Below, piece by piece: positions 37,390-46,203 of a DNA stretch of 64,000 bases (position 1 is the stretch's first letter; every line of letters begins with the position of its first letter). The stretch is from Streptomyces sp. NRRL S-244. Lineage in GTDB: Bacteria > Actinomycetota > Actinomycetes > Streptomycetales > Streptomycetaceae. Under the pieces are notes generated by a model. It was not told where the DNA came from and did not search any database. It saw nothing but the letters and a program-made list of their open reading frames with translations. The translations under genes and the position numbers were made by a program. The stretch lies in contig NZ_JOCX01000016.1 in assembly GCF_000717915.1 (NCBI RefSeq), positions 1-64,000 on the forward strand, given 5' to 3'.

Positions 37390-37520
37390 GCGTCGGCGCG
37401 GGCCGGGGAGCAGGCCCGGAACACCACTCGATCGGGTGTACGAGCGTTGGAACTTCGGGAAGTGCCGCGGCTGTTGAAACAGGTGAAGGGCACGATCGCC
37501 GACCGGAGGGGAGCAGGACG

Positions 37521-38753
37521 ATGCGATACGGACAGGTGCACAAGGGGTACGAGGGGTACGAGGGCCCGCGCATGCGGACCCGTGGGGTGCTGGCGGCGTT
37601 CGCCCTGGCGGGATGCGGGGCTCTGCTCGCAGCGGGGTGCGCACCGGCGGGCTCCCCCGCCGCCAAGCCGGGCACGTCACCACCCGGCGCGTCACCCGCC
37701 GCATCGGGGTCCGGTCCCGCCGGCTCCCCCTCCGGTTCCGCGGAGGCCGCGCCGCCGGCGAAGGGCTCCGTGACGGTGGCGGGCGAGGTGGCCAAGGGTC
37801 TGGAGTCCCCGTGGGGCGTGGCCCCGCTGCCCGACGGGGACCTGCTGGTCGCCTCGCGGGACAAGGGGACCATCAGCAGGGTCGCGGCGGCCACCGGCAC
37901 GGTGACGCAGATCGGCAAGGTGCCCGGGGTGGCCCCGGGCGGCGAGGGCGGGCTGCTGGGGCTCGCGCTGTCGCCCTCGTACGCCTCGGACCGGATGGTG
38001 TACGCGTACTTCACGACGGAGTCCGACAACCGCATCGCCCGGATGAGGTATGACGAGCAGCGGGATCCCGGCCAGCAACTGGGCGCACCGGACACGGTGT
38101 TCCGGGGCATTCCCAAGGGGCTGATCCACAACGGCGGCCGGATCGCCTTCGGCCCGGACAAGATGCTCTACGCGGGGACGGGCGAGACCGGCGACACCGG
38201 GCTGGCGCAGGACAAGAAGTCGCTGGGCGGCAAGATCCTGCGGATGACCCCGGACGGGCAGCCGGTGCACGGGAATCCCGAGGCCGATTCGGTCGTCTAC
38301 TCCTACGGGCACCGCAATGTGCAGGGCCTGGCCTGGGACAAGGACAAACGGCTGTGGGCGGCCGAGTTCGGCCAGAACACCTGGGACGAGCTGAACCTGA
38401 TCGAGCCCGGCGCGAATTACGGCTGGCCGGAGGCCGAGGGCAAGGCCGGCAAGCCGGGCCTGCGCGATCCGGTGGCCGTGTGGAAGACCGACGAGGCTTC
38501 GCCGAGCGGGATCGCCTGGGCGCAGGGCTCGGTGTGGATGGCCGGGCTGAAGGGTGAGCGGCTGTGGCGGATCCCGCTGGCCGGGGCGAATCCGGTCGCC
38601 GGGCCGGAAGCTTTCCTGACGGGGAAGTACGGCCGGCTGCGCACGGTGATCGCCCTCGGCGGGGACAGATTGCTGCTGGTCACGAGCGAGACCGACGGGC
38701 GCGGCTCACCAGAGGCGGGCGACGACAGGATCCTGACACTGACGGTGCGGTAA
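37521..38753 (+). CDS. PQQ-type sugar dehydrogenase-like lipoprotein (glucose/sorbosone dehydrogenase family)
   Basis: 410 residues. Signal peptide GVLAAFALAGCGALLAAGC with lipobox LAAGC, then a Pro/Ser/Ala linker of about 40 residues, then a six-bladed beta-propeller with the GSDH motifs GLESPWGVAPLPDGDLLV, GEGGLLGLALSPSY, LIHNGGRIAFGPD and YSYGHRNVQGLAWD. Family members oxidise sugars with PQQ, but many actinobacterial homologues have unknown activity. It should be anchored outside the membrane. An internal ATG at 37572 gives a more normal signal length and also has a ribosome site, so the start is uncertain. Confidence 0.85.
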   Translation: MRYGQVHKGYEGYEGPRMRTRGVLAAFALAGCGALLAAGCAPAGSPAAKPGTSPPGASPAASGSGPAGSPSGSAEAAPPAKGSVTVAGEVAKGLESPWGVAPLPDGDLLVASRDKGTISRVAAATGTVTQIGKVPGVAPGGEGGLLGLALSPSYASDRMVYAYFTTESDNRIARMRYDEQRDPGQQLGAPDTVFRGIPKGLIHNGGRIAFGPDKMLYAGTGETGDTGLAQDKKSLGGKILRMTPDGQPVHGNPEADSVVYSYGHRNVQGLAWDKDKRLWAAEFGQNTWDELNLIEPGANYGWPEAEGKAGKPGLRDPVAVWKTDEASPSGIAWAQGSVWMAGLKGERLWRIPLAGANPVAGPEAFLTGKYGRLRTVIALGGDRLLLVTSETDGRGSPEAGDDRILTLTVR

Positions 38754-38786
38754 CCGACGGAGCCCTGGTGGGGGGCAGAAGGCACG

Positions 38787-38972
38787 GTGGACGCGGTGTT
38801 CAACATGATCGAGGAGCTCTTCAACCCGGGACGCAAGCATACGGACGAGGAGAAGAAGCGGCTGGAGCTGTCCCGGACCGACGTGAACGACGGCGATCCG
38901 GGACGCGGTCCGATAGACCTGGACTCCGGCAAGGTGCTCATACGCCCGGCGAAGCCGTCCCCGCGGGAGTGA
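38787..38972 (+). CDS. Small DUF6191-like protein
   Basis: 61 residues, GTG start. It contains IEELFNPGRKHTDEEKKRLELSRTDV then DGDPGRGPIDLDSGKVLIR, which I recognise as the DUF6191 type common in Streptomyces; function unknown. Its last 35 bases overlap the 3' end of the LAL regulator gene on the opposite strand, so both genes share coding sequence tail to tail. Confidence 0.75.
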   Translation: MDAVFNMIEELFNPGRKHTDEEKKRLELSRTDVNDGDPGRGPIDLDSGKVLIRPAKPSPRE

Positions 38973-41900
38973 CCGGCCCGAACAGCCGCAGACGGTGGGC
39001 CAGGGCGGCCGCCTCGCCGCGGCCGGCGACGCCCAGCTTGGCCAGGATGTTCGAGACGTGCACGCTGGCCGTCTTCGGGGAGATGAACAGCTCCTCGGCG
39101 ATCTGGCGGTTGCTGTTGCCCGCCGCGACCAGGCGCAGGACGTCGCGTTCGCGGCTGGTCAGGCCCAGGGCCTCGACGGGGTCGGGGGCCGGTGCGGGCA
39201 GGGCCGGGGGTGCGTCGGCCCCGGTGAGCGGGAGCCGGGCGCGCTGGGCGAGCAGGGCCAGGTCCTCGCGGAGACTGCGGGAGCCGAGCCGGTCCGCGGT
39301 GGCGTAGGCCTCGCGGAGCAGCACGGCGGCGGGTTCGCGGTCGCCGCCGGCGGCCAGCAGGGCCTCGGCGAGCCGGTGGCGGGCGCGGGCCAGCAGGTAC
39401 GGACGCTCCAGCGGGCGGATGGCCCGTTCGAGGCCGGCCCAGTCGGCGGTGGTGTCCCGGTCCTCGGCCCGCAGCAGTTCCACCCGGAAGAACTCGGCGT
39501 GGGCGGCCCACACGGGCACGGGGGTGGCCAGGGCGCGGGCGGCGGCGCGGAGCACGTCCAGGGCGGCTTCGCGGCTGGCGTCGGCGACCGGCAGTCCGCG
39601 GGCGTCCGCCTCGGCGGAGGCGGCGGCGAGCAGCAGCGGCCAGGCGTAGCGGTGGTGGCCCAGCGGGAAGCCGTAGGCGACCGCGTCGGTGATCTCCGCA
39701 CGGACGTCGGCGATCCGGCCCTCGCCCGCGGCGATGCCGACGGCGAGGCGGTAGAGCGGTATGCGGTGCTGGGGCTGGCTGTCGTGGGTGCCGAAGTGGG
39801 CGTGGGCGGCGGCGAGTCGGCCGGTGGCCTCGGTCAGTTCGCCGCGCCCCAGGGCCAGGTAGGACAGCCGTGCGGAGGCGGAGCCGCGCGGGGCGGCGCT
39901 CTGGCCGACGCTCAGGCCGCGCTGGGCGGCTTCGGCGGCCTCGTCCCAGCGCCCGAGGCTGTACAGGCTCTCCGCCATGTTCCCGCTGAGCCAGGCCTCG
40001 GTGTCCAGCAGCCGTGACCTCTTGACGAGTTCGACCCCCTGTTGGGCCAGTTCCACGGCTTCGCGGGACCGGCCCATGCTTTCCAGCTGAGAGGTGAGGT
40101 TGATATGTGCACGTCCCGCCAACATGACGAACCCGAGTGCGGTGGCCCGCTCGCGGACCGCGAACATCTCGGAGAGGCCGCGTTCGGCGTCGCCGGAGTC
40201 GGTGAGCAGGCAGCCCACCGTGATCCGGGCGTTGAGCTCTATCTCCTCCGCCCCGACCATGCGGGCGTAGGCGACGGCGCGTTCCGCGGCTTCGATGTTG
40301 CCGGGGCCGGGGTTGTGGAGCATGCCCCAGCCCGCGGCCCGGACCAGGACCTCGGCGTGCACCTGGGACGGGGGCAGCCCCTTGACGAGCTCCTGGGCCT
40401 TGGCGAGTTCCTCCCAGCCGTCGCCGCGGGCCAGGCTGGAGACGAGCCGGGAGCGCTCGGTCCAGAACCAGGCGGCGCGCAGCGGGTCCTGGTCGTCCTC
40501 CAGCAGCCGCAGCGCCGTTTTGGTGAGCTTGAGGGCGCGTTCGCGCTCGCCGCCGAAGCGGGCGGCAACGGTCGCCTCGGCCAGCAGGTCGAGCCGCTTG
40601 AGCGGGGTGGTGGCCGGGTCGCAGCCGCACGGAGGGTACACATCGGTGTAGTCCACCGGGCGCAGCGCCTCGCGGATCTCCTCCGGCGCGCTCTCCCACA
40701 GGTCCAACGCCCGTTCCAGCAGGCTCAGCTGCTCGGAGTAGGCGTGCCGGCGGCGAGCGGCGACCGAGGCGGCCAGGACGGCGGGCAGCGCCTTGGCCGC
40801 GTCGTTGGCGTAGTACCAGTAGCTGGCCAGCCGGATGACCCGCTCCTCGGCGCGGATCAGCGTGTCGTCGGCTTCCATCGCCTCCGCGTAGCGGCGGTTG
40901 ACGCGGGCGCGCTCGCCGGGCAGCAGGTCGTCGCTGACGGCCTCGCGGACCAGCGAATGGCGGAAGCGGTAGCCGTCCCCGTCGGGGGTGGCGAGGAGGA
41001 TGTTGGCGCCGACGGCGGCCCGCAGGGCCTCGATCAGCTCGTCCTCCGTGAGCCCGGCGACGGCGCGCAGGAGCGGGTACTCCACGGTGGAGCCGCCCTC
41101 GGCGACGAAGCGCACCACGCGCTGGGCGGCGTCCGGCAACACCTCGACGCGGACGAGCAGCAGGTCGCGCAGGGATTCGGTGAGTCCCGCCTGGCAGCCG
41201 CTCCGCTTGCAGGCGGCGAGTTCCTCGACGAAGAAGGCGTTGCCGTCGGAGCGGTCGAACACCGAGTCCACGAAGGCCTCGTCGGGCCGCGAGGCGAGGA
41301 TGCCGGCGAGCTGGCGGCGCACCTCGGCCCGGTTGAAGCGGGGCAGTTCGATGCGCTGGACGGTGCGGAGCCGGTCGAGTTCGGCGAGCAGCGGGCGCAG
41401 TGGGTGGCGGCGGTGGACGTCGTCGGCCCGGTAGGTGGCGACGACGACGAGCCGGCCGCTCGCGAGGGTGCGGAAGAGATAGGAGAGCAGGTGCCGGGTG
41501 GAGGTGTCCGCCCAGTGCAGGTCCTCCAGGACGAGGACGACGGTGCGGTCGGCGGCGAGCCTCTCCAGCATCCGGGCCGTCAGTTCGAAGAGCCGGGCGG
41601 TGCTCTCCTCGTCGTGCGGTCCGCGGGGGGTGTCGCCGAGTTCGGGAAGGATCCGGGCGAGTTCGTCCTCCTGGCCCGCGGCCGCGGCCGCCAACTCCCC
41701 CGGGAGCTGGCGGTGCAGGGTGCGCAGGGCCGTCGAGAAGGGGGCGAAGGGAAGGCCCTCCGCCCCGATCTCCACACAGCCTCCGACGGCCACCACCGCG
41801 CCGCGGCGGGCCGCCTCGCAGAGGAACTCCTCGGTGAGGCGGGTCTTCCCGACCCCGGCCTCGCCCCCGATGAGCATCGCCTGGGGCTCGCGGCCCTCGG

Positions 41901-41991
41901 CTCGGGCCAATGCGTCGGTGAGTACGGCCAGTTCGTCGGCTCGGCCGACGAACACCGGGCTGACAGATCTGGTCTCCACGTCGCCGAGCAT
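38938..41991 (-). CDS. LAL-type LuxR-family regulator (large ATP-binding)
   Basis: About 1017 residues from the ATG at 41991; an ATG at 42042 is also in frame but has no ribosome site. The N-terminal AAA-like ATPase has Walker A LIGGEAGVGKTRL and Walker B RTVVLVLEDLHWAD. A long TPR-like helical middle follows, then a C-terminal LuxR HTH (LTSRERDVLRLVAAGNSNRQ, then IAEELFISPKTASVHVSNIL). LAL proteins such as MalT activate catabolic or secondary-metabolite genes on binding a ligand. No target operon is adjacent. The stop lies inside the DUF6191-like gene on the other strand. Confidence 0.9.
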   Translation of the reverse strand: MLGDVETRSVSPVFVGRADELAVLTDALARAEGREPQAMLIGGEAGVGKTRLTEEFLCEAARRGAVVAVGGCVEIGAEGLPFAPFSTALRTLHRQLPGELAAAAAGQEDELARILPELGDTPRGPHDEESTARLFELTARMLERLAADRTVVLVLEDLHWADTSTRHLLSYLFRTLASGRLVVVATYRADDVHRRHPLRPLLAELDRLRTVQRIELPRFNRAEVRRQLAGILASRPDEAFVDSVFDRSDGNAFFVEELAACKRSGCQAGLTESLRDLLLVRVEVLPDAAQRVVRFVAEGGSTVEYPLLRAVAGLTEDELIEALRAAVGANILLATPDGDGYRFRHSLVREAVSDDLLPGERARVNRRYAEAMEADDTLIRAEERVIRLASYWYYANDAAKALPAVLAASVAARRRHAYSEQLSLLERALDLWESAPEEIREALRPVDYTDVYPPCGCDPATTPLKRLDLLAEATVAARFGGERERALKLTKTALRLLEDDQDPLRAAWFWTERSRLVSSLARGDGWEELAKAQELVKGLPPSQVHAEVLVRAAGWGMLHNPGPGNIEAAERAVAYARMVGAEEIELNARITVGCLLTDSGDAERGLSEMFAVRERATALGFVMLAGRAHINLTSQLESMGRSREAVELAQQGVELVKRSRLLDTEAWLSGNMAESLYSLGRWDEAAEAAQRGLSVGQSAAPRGSASARLSYLALGRGELTEATGRLAAAHAHFGTHDSQPQHRIPLYRLAVGIAAGEGRIADVRAEITDAVAYGFPLGHHRYAWPLLLAAASAEADARGLPVADASREAALDVLRAAARALATPVPVWAAHAEFFRVELLRAEDRDTTADWAGLERAIRPLERPYLLARARHRLAEALLAAGGDREPAAVLLREAYATADRLGSRSLREDLALLAQRARLPLTGADAPPALPAPAPDPVEALGLTSRERDVLRLVAAGNSNRQIAEELFISPKTASVHVSNILAKLGVAGRGEAAALAHRLRLFGPVTPAGTASPGV

Positions 41992-42071
41992 CGCACAGGA
42001 GTCCTGGCCTGCGGCACTCGTCGGAGGTGCGCTTCTCATCACGTGTCAGTCCACGCGGTCCGCGGCGCGGG

Positions 42072-42239
42072 TCACGCGGCGCGCGTGAAGCGGCTCCGCT
42101 GTCCTCTCACCTGCCGTTCGGGTTCCTGGCTGCGCGAGGAGGCGCGGTGCGCCTTCTTGGCCTCCTGGACCAGGCGGTACCGGTCGGCCTGGCGGATGAG
42201 GTCGGCGCGGCGGGCGGTGGCGATCTCGTACTCGAACAT
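42072..42239 (-). CDS. Small basic protein, 55 residues
   Basis: Starts at 42239 with GAGGAG 6 bases upstream. The sequence begins MFEYEIATARRADLIRQADR, continues YRLVQEAKKAHRAS and ends RSRFTRAA: an N-terminal amphipathic helix and a strongly basic tail. Codon third positions are GC-rich as in its neighbours. It is on the same strand as, and just upstream of, the LAL regulator gene (about 80 bases), so the two may share a transcript. Function unknown; similar short proteins are common in Streptomyces. Confidence 0.65.
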   Translation of the reverse strand: MFEYEIATARRADLIRQADRYRLVQEAKKAHRASSRSQEPERQVRGQRSRFTRAA

Positions 42240-42346
42240 CTCGTACTCCTCGGTTCGCGTTTCTCGGCACCTCGTTCGGTGTGATCCAAGATTCGCGTCC
42301 CAGGGGGTGCCGGCACATCGGGCGCATGCCGCATCTGTACGGGACA

Positions 42347-42376
42347 GGGGTCCTTAGGCCGCAGCCGAAGGACCCC
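42347..42376. terminator. Hairpin, probable terminator
   Basis: 9-bp stem GGGGTCCTT (42347-42355) with AAGGACCCC (42368-42376), 12-base loop, downstream of the minus-strand membrane protein gene. Confidence 0.5.
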
Positions 42377-42393
42377 GGGTCGGGCCGGGAGTG

Positions 42394-42436
42394 CCTAGGA
42401 GGGGGTCCTAGGCGGGGGAACGAGGGTCCTAGGCGG
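42394..42436. repeat. CCTAGG repeats ending in a stop codon
   Basis: CCTAGG occurs at 42394-42399, 42407-42412 and 42428-42433. The last two lie in a direct repeat GGGTCCTAGGCGG (42403-42415 and 42424-42436). The last CTA is the stop of the minus-strand gene ending at 42429. CCTAGG is rare in Streptomyces DNA. Confidence 0.6.
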
Positions 42437-43040
42437 CCTTCGGGAGGGGAGCCAGGATGTCGAAGTACATGAGGCCGAAGAGCAGTACGCCCAGGGCGCC
42501 GAGGGCCACGGCGGCCCAGGAGACGGCGCGGACCCAGGTGGGGAGGGTGCGGCCGGGGGCGCCGAAGGCGGGGCGGGCCAGCACGAAGACGGCGAGCAGC
42601 AGGGCCAGGGTGGACAGGACGCCGTTGACGAGGGCGGTCATGTGCCAGGCGTCGCCGTACAGGGCCTCGATCTTCGCCTCGGTGGTGGCGGCGTTGACCG
42701 ACTCGATCTGGCCCACGAGGGTCTGGCGCTCGGCTATGACGCGCGAGACCCAGCTTCCGCTGAGGGCGACGAGCCCGAGCCCGGCCGCGACCACGGCGGA
42801 GGCCGCGGCGCCGACGCCCTCGGACCGCTGCTCCGGCTCGTCGAGCTCGTCGTGGAGCTCGTCCTCGAGGTCCTCGTCGGAGAGGTCGGCCTCGGTGGCC
42901 TCGGCGGTCTCGGTGGTCTCCGCGGCGGGGGCGTCCTTGAGGTCGGCCTTGGCCTCGGCGGCTTCGGCGGCCTCGGTGGCCTGGGGCTCGGCGGTGTCCG
43001 CCTCGGGAGCGGTCGGGTCGGCGGTCTTCGTGGTGTCCAT
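42429..43040 (-). CDS. Membrane protein with acidic N-terminal region
   Basis: 203 residues. The first about 80 are Ala/Glu/Asp/Thr-rich, without hydrophobic segments and probably disordered. Three or four hydrophobic helices follow: VGAAASAVVAAGLGLVALSG, LVNGVLSTLALLLAVFVLAR and VSWAAVALGALGVLLFGLMY. Between the first two is a charged amphipathic segment (RVIAERQTLVGQIESVNAAT). Start chosen at 43040 (MDTTKTADP); no strong ribosome site is seen. Function unknown. The stop falls within the CCTAGG repeat. Confidence 0.65.
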   Translation of the reverse strand: MDTTKTADPTAPEADTAEPQATEAAEAAEAKADLKDAPAAETTETAEATEADLSDEDLEDELHDELDEPEQRSEGVGAAASAVVAAGLGLVALSGSWVSRVIAERQTLVGQIESVNAATTEAKIEALYGDAWHMTALVNGVLSTLALLLAVFVLARPAFGAPGRTLPTWVRAVSWAAVALGALGVLLFGLMYFDILAPLPKAA

Positions 43041-43113
43041 GCGGGGCACCGTAGGCGGCTTGTCTGAGAGGTTTCTGAGAAGGCCCCGGCGCCTTCGGGC
43101 GGGGCCGGCCGCA

Positions 43114-43130
43114 GGCCCCGGACCGGGGCC
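43114..43130 (-). terminator. GC hairpin after the GNAT gene
   Basis: GGCCCCGG-A-CCGGGGCC, just beyond the stop at 43144 on the minus strand; no T-tract. Confidence 0.4.
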
Positions 43131-43143
43131 GCGGCGGGTGGTG

Positions 43144-43698
43144 TCAGGCGGTGGGGGCCGGCGGCCACTCGCGGGCGAGGACCGCCCAGATCTCGGTGTC
43201 CTGGCGGACGCCGCGGTGGGGGTAGCTCTCGCGCAGGACGCCCTCGCGGGTCATGCCGAGGCGCTCCGCGACGGCGAGGCTCCTGCCGTTGGCGGCGGAC
43301 GCGTGCCACTCGGCGCGGTGCATGCCGCGCTCCCGGAAGGCCCAGTCGATCAGGATGCGGCAGGCCTTGGTCACCAGGCCCCGGCCGGCCGCTTCGGGCT
43401 CCAGCCAGCAGCCGACCTCGCAGTTGCCCAAATCGGCCTCGAAGACCCGGAAGAGGACGCCGCCGACGAGGGTGCCGCCGACCCGGATGCCGTAGATCCG
43501 TCCGCCGTCGGCGGCCGTCTTCTGCGCGTACGAGGAGAGGAACCGGCGCGCCGAGTCGAGGTCGGTGACGATGTCGGCCAGGACGATGTGCTCGCCGATG
43601 AACTCGCGGCCGCGGTCCATGTGCGCCAGGAACTCCTCGGCGTGCCACACCTCCAGCGGAAACAGCTGGGCGTCGTCGGCGAGGTCTATCGAGAACAT
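43144..43698 (-). CDS. GNAT acetyltransferase (RimJ/RimL-like)
   Basis: 184 residues. The acetyl-CoA-binding fold includes IYGIRVGGTLVGGVLFR, EVGCWLEPEAAGRGLVTKA (motif A, Q/RxxGxG/A-like) and EWHASAANGRSLAVAERLGM, ending REGVLRESYPHRG, typical of ribosomal-protein N-acetyltransferases and detoxifying acetyltransferases. AAGGAA precedes the ATG. It probably acetylates a ribosomal protein or small amine. Standing alone between a membrane protein and an MMPL exporter on the same strand. Confidence 0.85.
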   Translation of the reverse strand: MFSIDLADDAQLFPLEVWHAEEFLAHMDRGREFIGEHIVLADIVTDLDSARRFLSSYAQKTAADGGRIYGIRVGGTLVGGVLFRVFEADLGNCEVGCWLEPEAAGRGLVTKACRILIDWAFRERGMHRAEWHASAANGRSLAVAERLGMTREGVLRESYPHRGVRQDTEIWAVLAREWPPAPTA

Positions 43699-43737
43699 GC
43701 GGGTTCTTCCTTGGGTCTCATACGGCCGGTTGCCGCA

Positions 43738-45987
43738 TCACCGGGATGCTGGGGCGGGCTCGGCGCCGTCCTCGCTCGTGGCGGGATCCGCGGCGGGCCG
43801 CTGCGCGGGCAGTGTCGCACGCGAACCACGCTCCGGGGGCTCGATGCTGATCTTGGGCAGCCGGCGGTCCAGCCAGGCGGGCAGCCACCAGTTGGCGCCG
43901 CCGAGCATGTGCATCAGCGCCGGGACGAGGAGGGTGCGCAGCACGAAGGCGTCGAGTGCGACGGCCGCGGCGAGCGCGATGCCGAACATCGCGATGATCC
44001 GGTCGCCGCTGAGCACGAAGGCCAGGAAGACGGCGATCATGATGACCGCCGCCGAGTTGATCACCCGGCTGGTCTCGGCGAGGCCGACCCTCACGGCCCG
44101 CCGGTTGTCGCCGGTCTCCAGCCACTCCTCGTACATCCGGCTGACCAGGAACACCTGGTAGTCCATGGACAGCCCGAAGAGGACCGACACCATGATCACC
44201 GGCAGGAAGGGCTCTATCGGGCCGGCGCTCCCCAGGCCCAGCGGCTCACTGCCCCAGCCCCACTGGAAGACCGCGACGACGACGCCGAAGGAGGAGGCGA
44301 CGGCGGCGACGTTCATGGCGGCCGCCTTGAGCGGGATGCCGAGGGACCGGAAGGCCATCAGCAGCAGGACGCAGCCGAGGGCGATCACCACCCCGACGAA
44401 CAGCGGCAGTTTCCCGACGATCACGTCGGCGAAGTCGTCGTAGCCCGCGGTCACGCCGCCGACGTGGACGGTCATGGAGTTGCCCTGTCCGGCGGCCGGG
44501 ATGACGCTCTCGCGCAGCGTCGTGACGAGCTCGCTCGTGGCCCGGGACTGCGGGGCGGAGTCCGGGATGACGGTCAGGACGGCGGTGTCACCGCTCCGGT
44601 TGAAGACGGCCGGGCCGGTGGCGGCGACGCCGTCGGTCCTGCGGAGCGCCTCGGCCAGCTGGTCGACGGCGAGCCGGTCCCCGGCGCCGTCGAGGCGGGA
44701 GACCACCGTGAGCGGGCCGTTCACGCCGGGCCCGAACCCGTCGGCGAGCAGGTCGTAGGCCTGCCGGGTGGTGGAGCCCGCCGGGTTGTTGCCCTGGTCG
44801 GAGGTGCCCAGGTGGAGCGAGAGCGCGGGCAGCGCCAGGACCACCATGACCAGCGTGGCGAGGGTGCCGAGCAGCTTGGGGTGCCGTTCCACGAAGGCCG
44901 ACCAGCGGGCGGCGAACCCGGTGGGCGTCTCGGGCCGCGGGCCCTCGGCGGCGAGCCTGCGGCGCTCGCGGCGGGAGAGGGCGCGCATGCCGATGTACGA
45001 GAGGAGGGCGGGGAGCAGGGTGACCGAGGCGGCGACGGTCAGCACCACCGTGAGGGAGGCGGCGATCGCGACGCCGTTCAGGAAGTTCAGCCGCAGCACC
45101 AGCATGCCGAGCAGCGCGATGCAGACGGTGGCCCCGGCGAAGACGACGGCCCGTCCGGTGGTGGCGACGGCCCGCTCGGCGGCCTCCTCGACCGGCAGGC
45201 CGCGCATCAGGCCCTTGCGGTGCCGGGTCACGATGAACAGCGCGTAGTCGATTCCCACGCCGAGCCCGACGAGGGTGCCGAGCATCGGGGCGAAGTCGGC
45301 GACGGGCATGGCGTGCCCGAGCAGGGTGATGCCGAAATACGCGGTGCCCACGCTGACGAGGGCGGTCGCGATGGGCAGCAGGCTCGCGGCGAGCGAGCCG
45401 AAGGCGAGGAAGAGCACCAGGGCCGCGACGGCCACGCCGATGACCTCGGCGAGGTGGGCGGTGGGCGCCTCGGTCAGGGCGACGGCCCGGCCGCCGAGCT
45501 CGACCTGGAGTCCGTCCGCCTCGGTGGTGGGGTTCTTCGCGGCGTCGACGACGGCCTTGGCCTGCGCCTTGGGTACGGAGTCGGCGTGCCGGTCGAACGT
45601 CACCACGGCATAGGCGGTCCGCCCGTCGGGGCTGATCTGCGCAGCGCTCTCGGGGCCGGCGCCGTACGGGCCGGCGACCGAACCGACGCCGGGGAGGGCG
45701 GCGATGGTGTCGAGGGCCTTGGCCATGCGCTGTTCGACGGCGGGAGTACGGACGCTCTGATGCTCCGGGGCCCGCCACACGACGGTGTCGGTGTCGCCGC
45801 CCTGGCCGTGGAAGCCCGCGCGCAGCAGGGCGTTGGCGCGGCTGGACTCGGTGCCGGGGACCTCGTAGTCGTTGGAGAACGCCGATCCGGCGGTCCCCGC
45901 GGCCACGGCCGTGGCGCCGAGGGCGAGCAGCCAGAGGAGGACGGCCACCAGGCGGTGGCGCAGGCACCAGCGTGCGATCGCTGCCAA
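43738..45987 (-). CDS. MMPL-family RND transporter
   Basis: 749 residues from a TTG start with AGGGAG 8 bases upstream. About 12 membrane helices in two halves, each with a large extracytoplasmic loop, and MMPL/SSD sequences such as DYALFIVTRHRKGL and SMDYQVFLVSRMYEEWLETG with the paired Asp/Tyr proton-relay positions. It probably exports lipids or a lipophilic metabolite using the proton gradient. The C-terminus is a short cytosolic tail. Upstream gap of about 215 bases; no adaptor or regulator gene is adjacent. Confidence 0.9.
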   Translation of the reverse strand: MAAIARWCLRHRLVAVLLWLLALGATAVAAGTAGSAFSNDYEVPGTESSRANALLRAGFHGQGGDTDTVVWRAPEHQSVRTPAVEQRMAKALDTIAALPGVGSVAGPYGAGPESAAQISPDGRTAYAVVTFDRHADSVPKAQAKAVVDAAKNPTTEADGLQVELGGRAVALTEAPTAHLAEVIGVAVAALVLFLAFGSLAASLLPIATALVSVGTAYFGITLLGHAMPVADFAPMLGTLVGLGVGIDYALFIVTRHRKGLMRGLPVEEAAERAVATTGRAVVFAGATVCIALLGMLVLRLNFLNGVAIAASLTVVLTVAASVTLLPALLSYIGMRALSRRERRRLAAEGPRPETPTGFAARWSAFVERHPKLLGTLATLVMVVLALPALSLHLGTSDQGNNPAGSTTRQAYDLLADGFGPGVNGPLTVVSRLDGAGDRLAVDQLAEALRRTDGVAATGPAVFNRSGDTAVLTVIPDSAPQSRATSELVTTLRESVIPAAGQGNSMTVHVGGVTAGYDDFADVIVGKLPLFVGVVIALGCVLLLMAFRSLGIPLKAAAMNVAAVASSFGVVVAVFQWGWGSEPLGLGSAGPIEPFLPVIMVSVLFGLSMDYQVFLVSRMYEEWLETGDNRRAVRVGLAETSRVINSAAVIMIAVFLAFVLSGDRIIAMFGIALAAAVALDAFVLRTLLVPALMHMLGGANWWLPAWLDRRLPKISIEPPERGSRATLPAQRPAADPATSEDGAEPAPASR

Positions 45988-46203
45988 CGGACGTGCTCCC
46001 TGGTGGTTCGGATCTTTACCGGGGCTGCCCGACGCAAAGAACGCTAGAACTCGTGAAGGCCCGGCCGACGGCCCGGGGGATCGCCCAGGGATCGGTCAGG
46101 GATCAGCCAAGATGGTCTACACCGACACGATCCCAGCGTTTCGTGATCGTTGGCCCCTTTCGTGTGCATCGTCACAGGCGCGCGGGGCGGTACGGGACCA
46201 AGG

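Noticed and set aside
35316..37520. Long plus-strand open frame in front of the sugar-dehydrogenase-like gene
   Set aside because: It runs antisense to the 2-hydroxyacid dehydrogenase and out of frame through the aldo-keto reductase; composition is shadow-like and there is no ribosome site. Only the part from 37521 is supported.
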